The notes: a model not told the origin generated them from the sequence alone. A stretch of DNA of 64,000 nucleotides from Paenibacillus tarimensis (GCF_021532315.1 NZ_JAKGAO010000028.1:25336-89335); one strand, 5' to 3'. Numbered from the stretch's first letter, positions 50,839 to 61,244 are shown. A program made the numbers and translations.

Positions 50839-50882
50839 GAAAGCGGTATTCGAGCATATCTGTGCTCGAATACCGCTTTTTT
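50839..50882 (+). terminator. Rho-independent terminator
   Basis: AAAGCGGTATTCGAGCA pairs with TGCTCGAATACCGCTTT around a 6-nt loop, followed by T run. It ends the amidase transcript and may also work for the other strand. Confidence 0.92.
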
Positions 50883-51015
50883 ACTGACCGATTTTGCATT
50901 AATGCGGGAGATTACAAGGCAGACATGCTGGGTAAATAGGTATGTGATGCAAAACCGCTTATTTGCGCGGAAATTTTGGGGTCTTATATTCTGTGATTTG
51001 TGAGGAAGACGAAGC

Positions 51016-52193
51016 ATGAGAGAGAGAAGAACAACCACATGGTCGAGAATGGGTGTCTTACTTGTGGCGGCCAGTCTCGTACTATCGGCTTGCGGTGGCC
51101 GATTTGGAGAGGGGAGCGACAGCAGCTCAACTGCTGAGGCCGGTACGAGACCGAATACCGCAGGCAGCGAAGCTGTTGAAAAGGTAGAGCTCGATTTTTG
51201 GACCTTCTGGGGTTCTGAAACACTGCGCCCAATAATTGAGAAGATAATTGAGGACTTCAACCAGTCACAGGACCGGATTGTCGTTAAGCATACATACCTG
51301 CCTTGGGGGGATATCTTGACCAAAAATCTGGCAGCTATTGCAGCAGGAAATCCTCCTGATGTCATTGTTAACGATATTGCTACTGTTGCCCAGCGGGCAG
51401 AGAATAAGCAGGCTGCTGACTTGAGCTCCTATATCGAGCAAGAGCCGGTGGAGGATCGCTTCTTCCCGGAGCTTTGGCGGGCTGTCGTTCATGAATGACG
51501 CACTTATGCACATCCGTTCAATACAGATACCCGTTTTCTCTATTACAACAAGGAAGCCTTCCGCGAAGCTGGCCTGGACCCGGAGAAGCCGCCGGGTACC
51601 TGGGCGGAGCTGGAGGAATATTCCAAAAAGCTGGACAAGAAGAACGGTGACCGGTATGAACGGATTGGCTTTTATCCGACATGGGGCAACTGGGGCTGGG
51701 ACAGCTGGATGATTAATGCGGACAATGGACGCGGGTTCGTCGATCAGGAAGGTAACGTGACGATTAACACGCCGAGGAAGATAGAGGCACTGGAGTGGAT
51801 TAACAACTGGACGGACCGGCTGGGTTCATCAACGGTGAATGCTTATAAAGCAGAATTCGGCGAGCAGCATGGGAATTTATCAAGTATTTGACTGATGTGG
51901 ATGCACAGGAATATTGGGCGGTGAAGAACTTCGACAACGTTGCAAAAATAGAAGCGTCACGTCAGGCAGCGGATAGCGATGAGCTTAACGAGACGGGTAA
52001 AATGGTATATGCAGAAGCCGTGCGTAATCTGGACATGACCAAGATGTTCCCGATCCCCGCTTTCGCGCCTGATTACCGCAGCTTGTTGAATCCTCAGGCA
52101 GATGCGGCACTGCTCGGAGATAAGACACCAGAGGAGGCCCTCCAGCAGGCACAAGAGGATGTAGAAGCGCTCGTTGCAAGGAATAAACAATAA
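51016..52193 (+). pseudogene. Relic of sugar ABC transporter solute-binding lipoprotein
   Basis: ATG at 51016 starts a lipoprotein (LVLSACGG lipobox) of the extracellular sugar-binding family 1: LDFWTFWGSETLRPII, DILTKNLAAIAAGNPPDV. At 51496-51498 a TGA replaces the expected Gly codon, but the same frame continues with FNTDTRFLYYNKEAFREAG and WGWDSWMINADNGRG to about 51880. A junction then changes the frame and jumps to the C-terminus (FIKYLTDVDAQEYWAVKNF to 52193). Roughly 130 residues are missing between the two. An intact protein has about 430 residues. Non-functional. Confidence 0.85.
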
Positions 52194-52200
52194 GGTCAAT

Positions 52201-52242
52201 CAGAACGGCGGCAGCGACAAAGCCGCCGTTCTGTGCTTTTTT
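52201..52242 (+). terminator. Attenuating terminator between binding-protein and permease relics
   Basis: CAGAACGGCGGC pairs with GCCGCCGTTCTG around a 9-nt loop, with TTTTTT 3 nt after. In intact sugar transporter operons this is where a hairpin moderates expression of the permeases relative to the binding protein. It is well preserved. Confidence 0.88.
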
Positions 52243-52275
52243 ATCATAGTGAGTGAAGTAGGGAGAGAGCACGCG

Positions 52276-52647
52276 ATGAAAACAAAGTCAGGTCGCTCAG
52301 CCTTGCGGTCACCTGCAATATCAAGAGATGTGTATGCGGGGCGGGCGGCGGCCAAGAAAAGATGGCTGACCATAGAGAGGAAGGAAACGATGCAGGGGCT
52401 GATGTTTGTGTCGCCCTGGCTGATCGGTTTTCTCTGCTTTGCGCTTGGTCCGCTGCTTTATGTGAATGACGAAGCGCTTTATACGCTGCAGATCGGCTTA
52501 CAGACCTTTAAGGGAACGAATGACACGCAGTGGCATTACCTGATGGCTGCTTCGCTGCTCGTTCTTCTGCCAGTCATTTTGCTGTTCTTCTTCTTTCAGC
52601 GTTATTTTATTGAAGGGATGGATTTGACAGCGGGAACGAAGGGATAG
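52276..52647 (+). pseudogene. Fusion relic of two ABC sugar permeases
   Basis: An open frame of 123 codons. Its first half is the start of a MalF/UgpA-type permease (RKETMQGLMFVSPWLIGF, LCFALGPLL), and its second half is the end of a MalG/UgpE-type partner (FQRYFIEGMDLTAGTKG, preceded by LVLLPVILLFFFF). The two membrane permeases of the operon have therefore collapsed into one short hybrid frame with one deletion of about 1.5 kb or more. Neither EAA loop is kept. The frame is open, so a small membrane protein could be made, but it cannot transport. Confidence 0.85.
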
Positions 52648-52745
52648 GGAATGGATATTTGCAGCAGCAACCCATATAATGAGGGCTAAGGAATTGAATT
52701 CAACAGCTGTAATGCAGCAGCTTGCTGTGCAGAGGAGTGGCAGGG

Positions 52746-53675
52746 ATGAATAGGCCTAAGGTAGTCGTGATAGGCAGTATTAATATGGATATAGTAGTAG
52801 AAACCGGGCGTTACCCTCAGGTGGGTGAGACGCTTCTTGGTGATAAAGTCAGTTTTATTCCAGGCGGAAAAGGAGCAAACCAGGCTGTGGCAGCCTCTCG
52901 GCTTGGAGCAAAAACATCGATTATTGGTGCGGTGGGTGATGATTCCTTCGGCCGGCAGATGGTGGATAGTCTTGTGCATAATGGCGTAAATGTGTCTGGT
53001 GTCAAGGAAACCTCACAGGCGGCAACAGGAATCGCCTCCATCTATGTTTCGCAAGGCGATAACAGCATCGTTGTGGTGCCTGGCGCTAATTATACCCTGA
53101 CGCCCGGCGATATTGACCGGCATGAGCGTTTATTGGCGGAGTCGGATATTGTTCTTATACAGCTGGAAATTCCGGTTCCTGTTGTCCAGCATGCCGCCCG
53201 CAGGGCGAAGGAACTGGGGAAAACCGTAGTGCTCAACCCGGCCCCTGCTCAGCCGCTGCCTGATGAAATGTTTGATTGTATTGATTATTTCACACCTAAC
53301 CGCACCGAATTGGCCAGTTATTCCGGATTGGGGACAGAGGCAGACCTTACAGAAGCGATGCTCATTATGAAGCATAAGGGTGCCCGGCATGTGATAACCA
53401 CATTAAGCAGCGAAGGCTCCGCGTTCCTGAATTCTTCCGGCAAGATACAGCTGGTCCCTGGCCACTCTGTATCTGTTGTTGATACGACCGGAGCAGGAGA
53501 CTGCTATAATGCTGCGCTTGCGGTTGCTATAGCGGGTGGAGCCCGAACCGAGGAAGCTATCCGTTATGCATCATTGGCATCCGCATTGGCGGTAACAAAG
53601 TTTGGTGCTCAAGAAGGTATGCCGACATCCGAAGAGGTTGATTCCTTCAAGAGGCATCTGGGAAAATTCGTATAA
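52746..53675 (+). CDS. rbsK: Ribokinase
   Basis: 309 residues of the PfkB fold, phosphorylating ribose to ribose-5-phosphate, which rpiA (5809) can then interconvert. Motifs: VIGSINMDIVVE start, PGGKGANQAVAA, NPAPAQPLP, and the catalytic DTTGAGDCYNAALAVAI near the end. GAGGAGTGGCAGGG precedes the ATG at 52746. It follows the dead sugar transporter, so the transporter may have been for ribose or another pentose. Confidence 0.93.
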   Translation: MNRPKVVVIGSINMDIVVETGRYPQVGETLLGDKVSFIPGGKGANQAVAASRLGAKTSIIGAVGDDSFGRQMVDSLVHNGVNVSGVKETSQAATGIASIYVSQGDNSIVVVPGANYTLTPGDIDRHERLLAESDIVLIQLEIPVPVVQHAARRAKELGKTVVLNPAPAQPLPDEMFDCIDYFTPNRTELASYSGLGTEADLTEAMLIMKHKGARHVITTLSSEGSAFLNSSGKIQLVPGHSVSVVDTTGAGDCYNAALAVAIAGGARTEEAIRYASLASALAVTKFGAQEGMPTSEEVDSFKRHLGKFV

Positions 53676-53702
53676 GCAGCCGTATAGGCTCTAGGGGGAA
53701 AC

Positions 53703-56700
53703 TTGAGAATCATGCAAAGTGCAGTGGGCAAAGGCAGTCCGGGTTGGAACGGGCTGTGGCTGCGTCATACACAGGAGCTTGTCACCTTCTATGATGTGAA
53801 CGATATTATTGTATATATATCTCCATCCTGCCGTTCTATACTCGGCTACACTGAAGCTGAGATGATTGGGCGGCATCGGTCCGATTATGAGTGCACAGAT
53901 GATGACCAATTGGCAGCCTCTCTAGATTTGCCGGTTAATGAATCCTTGCGCATTAGTAAGATGCGTCATAAGGACGGACACTTCTTGTGGGTCGAATCCT
54001 CTGAGCAGCTTATTCCGGCCGAGTCAGCGTCCGGATCTTCTGCATATCTCATGTCTGTTGGCCGCGATATCACAGTGCGCCGCAGGAATGAAATTCTGCA
54101 GGCCTTCTCCCAATGCTTGATTGAGTATGGGGCATGGGAATGGGACATTAACAGTGAACGTTTATATTACACGAAGGAACTGCGTAATATTTTTGCTAAT
54201 GTACTGCAAGCTGAGGAATCCTCGCCTGAGTCTTTCTTATCTCTGATTCACCCGGAAGACCTGCCAAGAGTAAGAGATAACTTGACCCGGGCCGTTGCAG
54301 AGGGCGCTTCCGGTGATATAAGCTTTCGGCTTCTGCTCCCGGACGGGCGTGAGCGTATGCTTCATGGGGTCTGGGAGGTGCTTACCGATCAGGCGGGAAA
54401 GCCTGTACGGATCATAGGAGTTAATCAAGACAAGACCAGGCAGCATGAATTGGAGGAACAGCTTCGAACCAATGAGCGGAAGCACCGGTTGATTGCGGAA
54501 GCATCGGTGGATTGGATCACCAGGCATAAGCCGGACCACCAGGCAACTGTGACCTATGCTTCTCCTGTATGCAGAACGCTGCTCGGCTATGAACCTGAAG
54601 AATTAATCGGAGCATCGGCTTTTAACTTTATTCACCCCGAGGATCAGGACAGTATCAAGCAGTTTCTGATCCAAAATCAGCAGGAGCAGCAGGAAAAAGT
54701 TATCTGCAGGGTACGCCGTAAGGACGGGACATATGTCTGGCTGGAGACGACCAGCCGCTCTATCAAGAATGAGGCGGGAGACATTGAGGAGATTATATCG
54801 ATCTCCCGTGACATAACCGAGCGCCGGAAGGCGGACAAGCTGCTTCAGGAGAGCAGGCAGCGATACAAATCACTATTTGATCACAATCCATCAGCTGTCT
54901 ATTCAATGAGGCTTAATGGAGATTATGAAACGGCGAACCCTAATTTGGAGAAGCTGACCGGATACACGCTCGATGAATTAATCGGCATGTACTGGGGACC
55001 GATTGTTGACCCTAAAGACCTTCCCAAGACGCAGTATCATTTTGGACTCGCCGCTAAAGGACAGCCGCAGAGCTATGACCTTACGATTATTCATAAGGAT
55101 GGTCATCCGGTGGAGATTAACTCGACGAATATACCGATTGTGGTAGACGGAGAAGTAGTGGGCGTGTTCGGGATATCGCAAGACATTACGGAGCGTAAAC
55201 GGTATATTGCCCAGATTGAAAAGCTGAGCAATGAGTATAACTTAATCCTAAGTGCTGTATCGGAAGGGATAATCGGGTTTAATGCTGATGGACAGCCCAC
55301 CTTTATGAACCCCGCTGCTGCCGGTATGCTTGGATATTCTGATAAGCTTTCAGGGCTTTCTTATTCAGACATTCTTAGGCAGATTGCGCCGGGCAGTTCG
55401 CTGCTTGAGGCTGAAGAATCCCAGATTCTAAGTGCAATTGTTAACGGATATACCTTCCGTCAGAGTGAAGCCGTCTTCTGGAGACGGGACGGATCGAGCT
55501 TCCTGGTTGATTACCAGGTCACGCCCATCATTGACAAGAATGAAGTAAGAGGTGCGGTGGTCGTCTTCCGGGACATAACCAGTGAGAAGGAAATTCTCCA
55601 TGCCAAGGAATCAGCAGAACGCGCAGATCAGGCTAAGTCCGAATTTTTGGCTATTATGAGCCATGAAATTCGCACGCCAATGAATGGAATTATGGGTATG
55701 GCGGATTTAATGGCGGATACGGAGCTGACAGAAGAGCAAAGCAGCTATATGGAAATTATTCTCGCAAGCTGCGCCTCGCTGCTTCGGATCCTGAATGAAA
55801 TATTGGACTTTAGCAAACTGGAAGCCGGCATGATGGAACTCAGCTATGAACCGGTTGACATACGTAGGGTGATGGCAGGAATAATGGAGCTTTTCTCTCC
55901 TCGGGCTTCCGAACGGGGTATCGAGCTTACTTGTCACGTAGATGATAACCTTCCGCAGCTGATCACCGCAGATGAAGGAAGATTGCGGCAAGTATTGGTG
56001 AATCTTGTTGGAAATGCGATCAAGTTCACAGAGCAAGGCAGAGTATCTATCACTGCTTCCCCGAATACCGGTGAAGGACAAGTTGTAGCAAGCTTCAGTG
56101 TCTATGTGGAGGATACAGGGATCGGTATTCCAGCGGGTAAGCAAGAACTGCTGTTTCAGTCCTTCTCCCAGCTCCATCCCTCTCTTAACCGCAAGTATGG
56201 CGGGACAGGACTGGGCTTGGCCATCTGCAAGAAGCTGGTCGAGCTGATGGGAGGGGCGATCGGAGTAAATAGCCGGGAGGGAGTGGGTTCTGTATTCTAT
56301 TTCACCCTTCCCTTAATACTTCCGGTTAATGAGGGCCATATGACGAACGCTGCCGGTCTAACGAAGTCAGATAGAATAGGCGGGACTGTGGTGCAGAGCC
56401 ATGCCAACGAAACAGCGAATATACACGCTCTAAGTTCCCCGCGTATTCTTATCGCAGAAGATAATGCGGTTAACCGAACCCTAATGCTCAAGCTTCTGCA
56501 GAAGTCCGGTTTACAGGCTGACTATGCGGTCAATGGACGGGAAGCTGTGGAAGCTGCACTGCGGAAGACGTATGATTTGATATTCATGGATCTGCAGATG
56601 CCCGAATTTAGCGGATATGAAGCTGCATCAGCCATCTTATCGAGGGACCTGGCCAAGCAGCCGGTTATTGTAGCTGTCACGGCCTTTGCCCGGGAAGAGG

Positions 56701-56798
56701 ACCGGCAAGCATGCTTGCGCTCGGGAATGAAAGATTACATTAGTAAACCGGTTCTTGCTTCAGAGGTTAAGCGGGTCTTGGATCGTTGGCTCGGTTAA
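53703..56798 (+). CDS. Hybrid sensor histidine kinase with multiple PAS domains
   Basis: 1031 residues without membrane segments, so cytoplasmic. Five PAS domains (about 10-130, 150-255, 265-380, 390-500, 510-630) are followed by HisKA with His654 ([11 protein letters not shown]), HATPase_c ([25 protein letters not shown]) and a C-terminal receiver domain with Asp963 (LIFMDLQMP) and VAVTAFA/ISKPV. The number of PAS modules suggests several cytoplasmic signals such as redox, oxygen or small ligands. TTG start after AGGGGGAAAC. No cognate response regulator gene lies next to it. Confidence 0.9.
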   Translation: MRIMQSAVGKGSPGWNGLWLRHTQELVTFYDVNDIIVYISPSCRSILGYTEAEMIGRHRSDYECTDDDQLAASLDLPVNESLRISKMRHKDGHFLWVESSEQLIPAESASGSSAYLMSVGRDITVRRRNEILQAFSQCLIEYGAWEWDINSERLYYTKELRNIFANVLQAEESSPESFLSLIHPEDLPRVRDNLTRAVAEGASGDISFRLLLPDGRERMLHGVWEVLTDQAGKPVRIIGVNQDKTRQHELEEQLRTNERKHRLIAEASVDWITRHKPDHQATVTYASPVCRTLLGYEPEELIGASAFNFIHPEDQDSIKQFLIQNQQEQQEKVICRVRRKDGTYVWLETTSRSIKNEAGDIEEIISISRDITERRKADKLLQESRQRYKSLFDHNPSAVYSMRLNGDYETANPNLEKLTGYTLDELIGMYWGPIVDPKDLPKTQYHFGLAAKGQPQSYDLTIIHKDGHPVEINSTNIPIVVDGEVVGVFGISQDITERKRYIAQIEKLSNEYNLILSAVSEGIIGFNADGQPTFMNPAAAGMLGYSDKLSGLSYSDILRQIAPGSSLLEAEESQILSAIVNGYTFRQSEAVFWRRDGSSFLVDYQVTPIIDKNEVRGAVVVFRDITSEKEILHAKESAERADQAKSEFLAIMSHEIRTPMNGIMGMADLMADTELTEEQSSYMEIILASCASLLRILNEILDFSKLEAGMMELSYEPVDIRRVMAGIMELFSPRASERGIELTCHVDDNLPQLITADEGRLRQVLVNLVGNAIKFTEQGRVSITASPNTGEGQVVASFSVYVEDTGIGIPAGKQELLFQSFSQLHPSLNRKYGGTGLGLAICKKLVELMGGAIGVNSREGVGSVFYFTLPLILPVNEGHMTNAAGLTKSDRIGGTVVQSHANETANIHALSSPRILIAEDNAVNRTLMLKLLQKSGLQADYAVNGREAVEAALRKTYDLIFMDLQMPEFSGYEAASAILSRDLAKQPVIVAVTAFAREEDRQACLRSGMKDYISKPVLASEVKRVLDRWLG

Positions 56799-56842
56799 GG
56801 CCAAGGTTTATTAAGGAATTAGTTATATAGGAAGCTTACACC

Positions 56843-56876
56843 GGGACGTCTGCTGAGGCAGGCGTCCTTCTTTTTG
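56843..56876 (+). terminator. Rho-independent terminator
   Basis: GGACGTCTGC pairs with GCAGGCGTCC (one mismatch) around TGAG, then TTCTTTTT. Ends the hybrid kinase gene before the germination operon. Confidence 0.85.
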
Positions 56877-56945
56877 CCTCAGGAAGCTAATACATAAATT
56901 TCCGGTAAGGAGGGGAAATTAAGTTAGGCAAAGGAGGCGACCAGC

Positions 56946-58436
56946 GTGACCGACCACAGGAATTCGGGTGTGGATGCTAAGGAAGGTATGCAAGCGCCAC
57001 TAGTGCGTGATTTAGCCCGGAATATTGATAATGTGCGCGGTATCTTCAATAAATGCACCGACTTTGTCTTGCGCATGATTCCTAGTGCTGGAGGATACGA
57101 GGCAGCTGTTGTCTACCTGGATGGGCTGATCAAGACAGAAGAGCTTCAGGATCATACCCTCCAGCCTCTGCTGTCCCGGCACTTGAATTCAGAGGCAGAG
57201 CTGGAGAACAGCCAGATTTCGACGGCTTCAACAGTAGGCGAAGTAGCGGATGCGGTTCTTAACGGCGAAGCCGCTTTGCTAATAGGCAACCAGCCGTATG
57301 CAGTTATCATTAATGTCAGAGGCGGCAGCAGAAGGGCCGTTGAAGAGCCGCCGACAGAGACGACAATCAGGGGGCCAAGAGAAGGATTTACCGAGAACCT
57401 TCAGACCAATACTGCCTTGATCCGGTTTCGGCTGAAAACAACCAAGCTAAAGATGGTATCCTTCACGATCGGGGAAGAGACGAAGACAACCGTTATCTTA
57501 GCTTATCATGACAAGCTGGCAGATCCGGAAGTCATTCAGGAAGTGACCAGAAGGCTGAAGTCAATCAAGATCGATGGCGTTATGGAAAGCGGGTATATTG
57601 AAGAGCTGATCGAAGACAATCCGTACTCTCCATATCCTCAGCTGCACTATACCGAACGGCCAGATACGGCTGTTGCCCATATGTTAGAGGGAAAATTCTG
57701 TATTCTCGTGGACAACACGCCGGTTGTACTTGTCGGCCCCACTACCTTCTGGCTGCTTATGCAGGCCAGTGAGGATTATTATGAGCGTTTTTACATCTCC
57801 AACTTATTGCGCTGGCTGCGTTATGTATTCATGTTTATCGCACTGTATCTGCCGTCTATCTATATTGCTGTCCTGACCTATCACCACGACATGCTGCCAA
57901 CCAACCTGCTGTATAGTGTAGCTTCTGCTCGTGAAGCCATACCGTTCCCGGCGCTTGTAGAGGCGTTGATTATGGAGGTTTCCTTTGAGGCGCTGCGTGA
58001 GGCAGGCATCCGGCTTCCCAAAACCATCGGCCAAGCCGTCGGTATTCTTGGCGCGCTTGTCATCGGTCAAGCCGCAGTGCAGGCCGGCATTGTTTCGGCC
58101 CCGATGGTCATTATTGTAGCCCTTACGGGCATCGCTTCTTTCACAATCCCGAGATTTAATCTTGCCATAACGGTTCGTATGCTGCGTTTTCCTCTTATGA
58201 TTGCCGCCAGTGTTCTCGGTGTGTTTGGCGTCATGATTGGTACGTATATCATCGCCTCCCATTTGTGTCAGCTGCGATCCTTCGGGGTTCCATATATGTC
58301 GGGTTATGCCCCGCTCAGACGGAAGGAATTGAAGGATATCTTTGTTAGGGCGCCATGGAGGAAGATGAAGACTAAGCCTCTAACATACAGCGGAACGGCT
58401 GGGGGCAGAAGGTTCAGAAGACAGGATGAAACTTGA
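56946..58436 (+). CDS. gerKA-like: Spore germination protein, GerA family
   Basis: 496 residues, GTG start after AGGAGGCGACCAGC. The large soluble N-terminal domain is followed by about five membrane helices in the C-terminal half, the normal GerAA layout. Marks: LVRDLARNIDNVRGIF, RGPREGFTENLQTN, YIEELIEDNPYSPYPQ and PFPALVEALIMEVSFEALREAG. The A subunit, with B and C, forms the germinant receptor in the spore inner membrane and begins germination when a nutrient is bound. Overlaps the next gene by 11 nt. Forespore sigma-G promoters normally drive such operons; a clear one was not identified. Confidence 0.92.
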   Translation: MTDHRNSGVDAKEGMQAPLVRDLARNIDNVRGIFNKCTDFVLRMIPSAGGYEAAVVYLDGLIKTEELQDHTLQPLLSRHLNSEAELENSQISTASTVGEVADAVLNGEAALLIGNQPYAVIINVRGGSRRAVEEPPTETTIRGPREGFTENLQTNTALIRFRLKTTKLKMVSFTIGEETKTTVILAYHDKLADPEVIQEVTRRLKSIKIDGVMESGYIEELIEDNPYSPYPQLHYTERPDTAVAHMLEGKFCILVDNTPVVLVGPTTFWLLMQASEDYYERFYISNLLRWLRYVFMFIALYLPSIYIAVLTYHHDMLPTNLLYSVASAREAIPFPALVEALIMEVSFEALREAGIRLPKTIGQAVGILGALVIGQAAVQAGIVSAPMVIIVALTGIASFTIPRFNLAITVRMLRFPLMIAASVLGVFGVMIGTYIIASHLCQLRSFGVPYMSGYAPLRRKELKDIFVRAPWRKMKTKPLTYSGTAGGRRFRRQDET

Positions 58437-59637
58437 GTGTATGAGGTGCATGATGAGGCTTGGGAGAGGACTTCTCATTTTCGCGATGCTGCTCACGATT
58501 ATGATACTTAGCGGATGCTGGGACCGAAGAGAAATTAATGACGTTGCCTTTGTTGCGGCTTCTGCCGCGGACAAGGAAGGAGAAGGGTACAGGGTGGGCG
58601 TTCAAATCCCTTTGCCTGGCCAGATGGGCGGTCCTGAAGGAGGGGGAGGCGGGACAAGCGGGGATAAGAGCTGGTATTTAGATTCTGAGAAGGATAAGAC
58701 GCTCCGCGGTGCACTGGAAAAGCTGCAGCAGCGTCTGTCCAGAGTGTTAAATTTCTCCCATCGCCGGGTAGTTGTTTTTGGTGAAGAGCTGTCGAAGGAA
58801 GGTCTTGTTCCCGTCATTGATATTTTAATCCGTGCGCCGCAAAATCGTTTGACGGTATTCCCCATCATTGCCGAGGGGAAGGCACTTGATTTGCTGAATG
58901 CCAAAACGCCTGTTGAACAGCTGCCATCCGAGATGATTCGTGAACTGGCTTCATTAAGCTTCAGTAAACTGCTGCTGCTGAATGTCTTTATGAAAGACTT
59001 GCTGAAGGAGGGAGAAGACCCGATTCTGCCGGTCATGAAAATGGTGGAAACAAAGCCAGGGGCTCAGGGGCAGAAGGAGGAGGCTATTCAGATGGCTGGG
59101 GTAGGCGTTATGAAGAGGGACCGCTTGGTCAGCATATTTCGTGGAGAAGATGCCAAAAATCTGCTGTGGCTCAATAAGATGAACCGGCTGCCAACGGTTA
59201 CGCTCGATTATCCGGAGGAGAGGGGATATATCATACTCCAGTTTCAACAAAGTCAAGTGGATGTACGTCCGGTTATTCAGGGAGATGAGGTTTCCTTCCA
59301 GGTTAAAATCAAGGCAAAGGGCTCTGTCATGGAGGATACGCTTACGAAGAACATTGTCAACGGCCGAGCTGTAAGGCAGCTGGAACAAGACGCAGAAGAG
59401 AAGGTGGAGGAGGCAATGAAACAGGTAATCAGCCAGTTGAAAGAGCTGAAAGCAGATCCGCTCGGATTTGGAAGCAGGGTTCGTGACCAGGACTTTTCGT
59501 TTTGGAGAAAGCATAAGAACGATTGGTTAGACATCTACGGCCGGAGTGATGTCTTCTTTGAGATTGAATTTAACATCGAACATACAGGCACGGTCTCCAA
59601 CAGTATAATTCGCAAACATATAGAGGTGAAGTCTTGA
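58426..59637 (+). CDS. gerKC-like: Spore germination lipoprotein, GerC family
   Basis: 403 residues. Signal with lipobox ILSGCWDRREINDV, the hallmark of GerAC proteins, then the conserved FSHRRVVVFGEELSK and PQNRLTVFPII blocks. The lipid-anchored C subunit sits on the outer side of the spore inner membrane. A start at 58426 overlaps the A subunit by 11 nt; ATGs at 58450-58453 with GAGG before them are alternatives that would give a more usual signal length. A Gly-rich loop (GGPEGGGGG) near residue 80 is an oddity. Confidence 0.9.
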   Translation: MKLECMRCMMRLGRGLLIFAMLLTIMILSGCWDRREINDVAFVAASAADKEGEGYRVGVQIPLPGQMGGPEGGGGGTSGDKSWYLDSEKDKTLRGALEKLQQRLSRVLNFSHRRVVVFGEELSKEGLVPVIDILIRAPQNRLTVFPIIAEGKALDLLNAKTPVEQLPSEMIRELASLSFSKLLLLNVFMKDLLKEGEDPILPVMKMVETKPGAQGQKEEAIQMAGVGVMKRDRLVSIFRGEDAKNLLWLNKMNRLPTVTLDYPEERGYIILQFQQSQVDVRPVIQGDEVSFQVKIKAKGSVMEDTLTKNIVNGRAVRQLEQDAEEKVEEAMKQVISQLKELKADPLGFGSRVRDQDFSFWRKHKNDWLDIYGRSDVFFEIEFNIEHTGTVSNSIIRKHIEVKS

Positions 59638-59638
59638 T

Positions 59639-59839
59639 ATGCTGGGCCCTATTTTTGAGATGGTTATTATCACGGGTCTGTACGTGATTATAGACTTACC
59701 TGTCCTTAGGAAAGGCACTAGGAGAAGCAGGTATTGGTATGCTGCAATGCTGGGAGCCGCAGGCGTGGGCTGGGTGATCATCCGGATCAATCACAAGCTG
59801 CCGCATATAGGCAATTGGCTGGAGAAGCTAACGATCTAA
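59639..59839 (+). CDS. Small membrane protein within the germination operon
   Basis: 66 residues, starting one base after the GerC stop, with the B gene starting 10 nt after its stop, so it is embedded in the operon. Two hydrophobic segments (IFEMVIITGLYVIIDLPVL and MLGAAGVGWVIIRI) flank a basic loop (RKGTRRSRYWY). Not one of the classical A, B, C subunits. Small extra ORFs in ger operons (D subunits of about 70-90 residues) are known in some species and modulate receptor function, so this may be a GerXD-like subunit. Confidence 0.72.
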   Translation: MLGPIFEMVIITGLYVIIDLPVLRKGTRRSRYWYAAMLGAAGVGWVIIRINHKLPHIGNWLEKLTI

Positions 59840-59849
59840 AGAGAGAGTG

Positions 59850-60932
59850 ATGGGTGTGCAGAAGGTTTCAGGAATGCAGGTTGTCATGCTTAGTGCCTTG
59901 ATTATTCTTGTTGTAGGGCTGAAGCATCCGCCTTTGGTCATGATGGAAGCGGCAGGGGAAGGGGCCTGGGTAGGATATATCGCGGGTATTCTGATCACTG
60001 CTCCGATCGTCTGGCTGCTGTACCGGCTGTCGAAACGGTTTCCGAACGAGGATTTGTTCCGGGTACTGGTTAACCGGGCACCGCTTGTTGGGAGAGTCGT
60101 TGTCTTGATGTATCTGGTTTTGTTCCTATTCTTACTGGCTCATGACATCCGGTTTATGATTGGCGTTATCAATATCCTGCTGCTGCCATCGACCCCAATA
60201 GAAGTGACGGGACTTGTGGTTGCTGTCGCGGCTTATTATGCTGCGCGAGATGGCGTGGAAGCAGTAGCTAGGCTGGCTCAGCTGTTTTTTCCAGTCTTAA
60301 CACTGCTTGTACTTGCGCTTCCTCTGCTTCTTGGAGCCCAGGCAGATATACGCAACATAGATCCATTGGTGTGGAACATGACCGGTCATATAAAATCAGC
60401 TCTATATGCCTTCGGAGGCCTCTCCGAAATTATTGTGCTGCCGTTTATTGCACCGTACCCTGCTTTCCGTCCAAGAAGCATTTACATAGGATTGTCATTG
60501 GGAACGCTGCTGCTCGGTATACTATTGACGGAGGAATTGCTCGTATTCGGTCCAGAACTGGCCTCCTTGTTCATTGATCCGCCCTATATGCTGATCCGAC
60601 AGATTCGGATAACCGATTTTCTGGACAGGCTTGACCTCCCGATCCTAGCGGTATGGATGGTTACCGTCTTTGTGAAAATCAGCATATATATACAAGTGCT
60701 AAGCCTGGCCGTACACCGGCTGGTTCATGGAGTTAGCGCGCGGCTGGCCAGTGGCCCAGTCAGTCTATTGGGTCTTGTGTGTTCTTACTGGTTCTTTGAG
60801 AGCAGCAACCAGCTTGTGGAGCTGGCAAGATTCAGACCCTATCTGATGTTTGTATATGCAGTACTGCTGCCCTTGTTCCTGTTTCTGTGGCTCCGGACGA
60901 AGCGCAAATCCATCCTCATTCCTCCTCGTTAA
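59850..60932 (+). CDS. gerKB-like: Spore germination permease, GerB family
   Basis: 360 residues with ten hydrophobic helices, a member of the amino-acid-permease-like GerAB group. Start: VSGMQVVMLSALIILVVGL; middle PFIAPYPAFRPRSIY; end FFESSNQLVELARF. The B subunit holds the germinant-binding pocket in characterised receptors. ATG at 59850 after a GAGAGAG site; a GTG lies 3 nt upstream. Order A-C-small-B is a variation of the usual A-B-C. Confidence 0.9.
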   Translation: MGVQKVSGMQVVMLSALIILVVGLKHPPLVMMEAAGEGAWVGYIAGILITAPIVWLLYRLSKRFPNEDLFRVLVNRAPLVGRVVVLMYLVLFLFLLAHDIRFMIGVINILLLPSTPIEVTGLVVAVAAYYAARDGVEAVARLAQLFFPVLTLLVLALPLLLGAQADIRNIDPLVWNMTGHIKSALYAFGGLSEIIVLPFIAPYPAFRPRSIYIGLSLGTLLLGILLTEELLVFGPELASLFIDPPYMLIRQIRITDFLDRLDLPILAVWMVTVFVKISIYIQVLSLAVHRLVHGVSARLASGPVSLLGLVCSYWFFESSNQLVELARFRPYLMFVYAVLLPLFLFLWLRTKRKSILIPPR

Positions 60933-61047
60933 GGCGGATTGCTGGCATTTCTTTAGCAGCTGATAGGATACACAATGTATCACTTGAATGATTATGAAAA
61001 ATATAGTATCATTCACTTGTTGATAAATCCGTTAACATATTTATTAT

Positions 61048-61061
61048 TGGAAGCGGTTTAT
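61048..61061 (+). promoter_or_regulatory. Possible CcpA catabolite-response element upstream of the arabinanase
   Basis: TGGAAGCGGTTTAT resembles the catabolite-response element consensus (TGWAANCGNTNWCA), with mismatches at three fixed or near-fixed positions. Its place, about 185 nt before the arabinanase start, would suit catabolite repression of a polysaccharide-degrading enzyme. The 312-nt gap 60933-61244 holds no reading frame of interest and nothing else recognisable. Confidence 0.3.
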
Positions 61062-61244
61062 CGGAATGAAGAACGATCATCTTACAGACAGGGGGATGAT
61101 ATTTCGGAAATGTTCACATTGCCCGAAGCAGTCAGCGTGTGCTGCAGCTAGACATGACACCTAGAAACAGATGCCCGGTAGCCCAACCCAGCTTCAAAAT
61201 TGGTTGCGTTTACATTCAGTTTGGCGAGAGAGGAGATTGTCTGA

